Origin: CAYHIN01 sp964356705 | Lineage (GTDB): Bacteria > Patescibacteriota > Microgenomatia > CAZETR01 > Amesbacteraceae | Direction of reading: 5' to 3' | Assembly (NCBI GenBank): GCA_964356705.1 | Contig: CAYHIN010000042.1 | Coordinates: 1-6,117, forward strand | DNA: 6,117 nucleotides | Part shown: positions 4,837-6,117 of the stretch, one piece after another | How positions within the stretch are numbered: the stretch's first letter is position 1 | Layout of the letters: each line of letters opens with the position of its first letter | Notes under the pieces: generated by a model | Told to the model about the DNA's origin: nothing | What the model saw: only the letters and a program-made list of their open reading frames with translations | Databases searched by the model: none | Translations under genes and position numbers: made by a program

Positions 4837-6063
4837 ATGAAGTTAGATCGAGAACAGACAAAAGAAATGGTTAAAAATGCCTTTTTATTCAATGGTCCTC
4901 CCACATCGGGTAAAACTACCCAAACTATATTTTTAAGCGAAACAGTTAAATCAAAAATACTTAGAGGTAGAGACGTTGTTCCTGGCTTATCATCAGTTTT
5001 AGAAAGCAGTAGAACAATGGTTCCAGACAATACTTTCATTCCTGCTTTATTAGATCATCTTCATCACGAAACATCGGCAAATATCTTATTAGACAATATC
5101 CCTCGCACCTCATTACAATCAGAGGCTTTGGTTAGTTGGGCGCGAGAATATGGTGTAAATTTACAACTTGTTCAATTTGACCTAACTGAGGCGCAAGTAG
5201 TCGATAGGGCAGCTAGTAGGCTAGTCTGCATCGATTGTGGTGAGTCTTATCATCCTGATCTTAAACCGTCAAAAAAGGCGGGAATCTGCGATATAGACGG
5301 GACTAGCTTGGCTCCACGTTCCGGTGATAATGACGAAAGTCTTCGTAAGGGTTACGCTGAATACGTTGCTCAGTCGGAACAAATATTGAATATCCTAGGA
5401 ACGATTGCTCACGTTTATATTATCCCAGTCATAGGAAACGTATACGAAACAGCAGAAAGAATGTTTAAGGCTATATCACTAGTCATCTTCTACAAACCAG
5501 AAATGGCCGAAGGATATTTCAGATTAAGGAACACCTTAGATTGCTTATCTTCACGCAGTCTGTTTATTTCGGGAATGCCTACATTTTTATATGGAGGCAG
5601 AGCATTGATGAAAGATTTCGATATTCTGGTTCCTGACAATAAGATCACAGTTCTAGCAGACAATTTGCAGCTTATGGTCGGTGAAAAACATAGTTCAGCC
5701 GCAGACACACGATTTGTAGATATTAGTCCAGGTGTAGAAATAAATTCAGGATTGGTAGTCAAATATCCAGGAGGAGTAGTGCAGTTTGATTTCGACCTTC
5801 TTTGGGAGGAGTCTAAAACGGTCAGGTTCATGGGGCTTGAGTGTCAGATAATGGGTTTAGAAGATCTCGTTTTATTAAAAGCAGCCTTAGGTAGACAAGG
5901 CACTGATGATTTCGGTAAATTCAAATCCGACTTGTCAGATATGGAGGGGTTGGTAGGATCTCAACAAGTAGACTGGGTAAAACTTAAAAAGAGAGCAGAA
6001 CGTATGTGTATGCTGAGAAGGCTAAACGACCAATTAGAAAAACTGGGACAAGGAGCGCTATAA
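4837..6063 (+). CDS. Adenylate-kinase-like domain fused to a nucleotidyltransferase-fold domain
   Basis: A 408-residue two-domain protein. Residues 14-215 follow adenylate kinase from end to end: P-loop GPPTSGKTTQ (20-29), MVPDN (61-65) like the VPDE of the family, LLDNIPRTSLQSEAL (84-98) like LLDGFPRT-x-x-Q-x-EAL, and a LID domain with a zinc site of Cys131, Cys134, Cys151 and Asp154, the three-Cys-one-Asp set known from Bacillus subtilis Adk. The AMP-binding STGDxLR segment is not recognisable, that region is about 10 residues short, and a catalytic LID arginine appears to be Gly172. Residues 222-408 look like a polymerase-beta-type nucleotidyltransferase: GGRALMKDFDILV (253-265) with Asp260 and Asp262, a third acidic strand VVQFDFDLL (Asp318/Asp320), and a helix LEDLVLLKAALGR (341-353). 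Usual Adk ends near residue 215, so the second half is extra. Function is unknown; a modifying enzyme for a nucleotide, small molecule or RNA is plausible. No Shine-Dalgarno is seen. Confidence 0.85.
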   Translation: MKLDREQTKEMVKNAFLFNGPPTSGKTTQTIFLSETVKSKILRGRDVVPGLSSVLESSRTMVPDNTFIPALLDHLHHETSANILLDNIPRTSLQSEALVSWAREYGVNLQLVQFDLTEAQVVDRAASRLVCIDCGESYHPDLKPSKKAGICDIDGTSLAPRSGDNDESLRKGYAEYVAQSEQILNILGTIAHVYIIPVIGNVYETAERMFKAISLVIFYKPEMAEGYFRLRNTLDCLSSRSLFISGMPTFLYGGRALMKDFDILVPDNKITVLADNLQLMVGEKHSSAADTRFVDISPGVEINSGLVVKYPGGVVQFDFDLLWEESKTVRFMGLECQIMGLEDLVLLKAALGRQGTDDFGKFKSDLSDMEGLVGSQQVDWVKLKKRAERMCMLRRLNDQLEKLGQGAL

Positions 6064-6064
6064 T
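6059..6064 (+). promoter_or_regulatory. Predicted -10 box of the gene at the right edge
   Basis: A perfect TATAAT overlaps the stop codon of the kinase-fusion gene and ends 9 nt before the next ATG. Transcription would begin within about 3 nt of that start codon, the same near-leaderless layout as fic and sodA. No good -35 box is seen; the nearest candidate, TTAGAA at 6034-6039, is 19 bp away. Confidence 0.5.
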
Positions 6065-6073
6065 CGGTTCGTA

Positions 6074-6117
6074 ATGGCTTCCAAAACCCACGCCACCATC
6101 AAGTTTCTTTACGACAC
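6074..6117 (+). CDS. Start of an unidentified gene, cut by the window edge
   Basis: An ATG 10 nt after the previous stop opens a frame that runs to the end of the window: MASKTHATIKFLY and two more residues. It lies just behind a perfect TATAAT box, and the shift to more G/C at third positions compared with the gene before supports real coding. Fifteen residues are too few to name a family, and I do not recognise it. Confidence 0.5.
   Translation, partial: MASKTHATIKFLYD

Noticed and set aside
5490..5831. Minus-strand open frame inside the kinase fusion gene
   Set aside because: It is antisense to the nucleotidyltransferase-like domain, with no recognisable motif and no promoter or Shine-Dalgarno.

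Overview
The window is compact bacterial chromosome of about 6.1 kb with almost no spare sequence. It holds seven genes I can support plus the first codons of an eighth. Genes end at TGA, TAG or TAA with no sign of TGA being read through, so the standard bacterial code applies. Short or overlapping gene junctions, promoters whose -10 box lies 6-9 nt before the start codon (leaderless transcripts) and an interspersed TCATCCTGA...GAAGGATC palindrome all suggest a small, streamlined genome. A Patescibacteria/CPR-type bacterium is my best guess. This is inference from style, not from a marker gene, and lineages that use TGA for glycine are excluded.

Layout. (1) 3-476: the C-terminal end of a ClpB/ClpC-type AAA+ unfoldase, coupled by an ATGA overlap to (2) 473-889, a small FMN split-barrel protein of the pyridoxamine 5'-phosphate oxidase-like superfamily. 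(3) 891-950: six tandem 10-bp units, one of which is the -35 box of the next gene. (4) 960-1910: a Fic-domain AMP-transferase with a C-terminal winged helix. (5) 1932-2528: a Mn-type superoxide dismutase with its own extended -10 promoter. (6) 2518-2556: a palindromic interspersed repeat that supplies both the dismutase stop codon and the start codon of (7) 2537-2896, a MazG-like nucleotide pyrophosphohydrolase. (8) 2893-4698, minus strand: the ribosome-associated GTPase TypA/BipA, with a Shine-Dalgarno leader and an intrinsic terminator placed inside the opposing mazG-like gene. (9) 4837-6063: a two-domain protein with an adenylate-kinase-like N-terminal half and a nucleotidyltransferase-fold C-terminal half. 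(10) 6074-6117: the beginning of another gene behind a perfect TATAAT box.

How the parts may fit together. The content is mostly stress and housekeeping: protein unfolding (Clp), superoxide removal (SOD), cleaning of the nucleotide pool (MazG-like) and stress-linked translation (TypA). Fic and the kinase-nucleotidyltransferase fusion are both predicted nucleotide-transfer enzymes, and they are the less ordinary part of the window. They are not adjacent, so a joint pathway is not shown.

The observations most worth following are the adenylate kinase-nucleotidyltransferase fusion, the helically phased -35-like repeats before fic, and the repeat hairpin that holds the mazG-like start codon at its tip.
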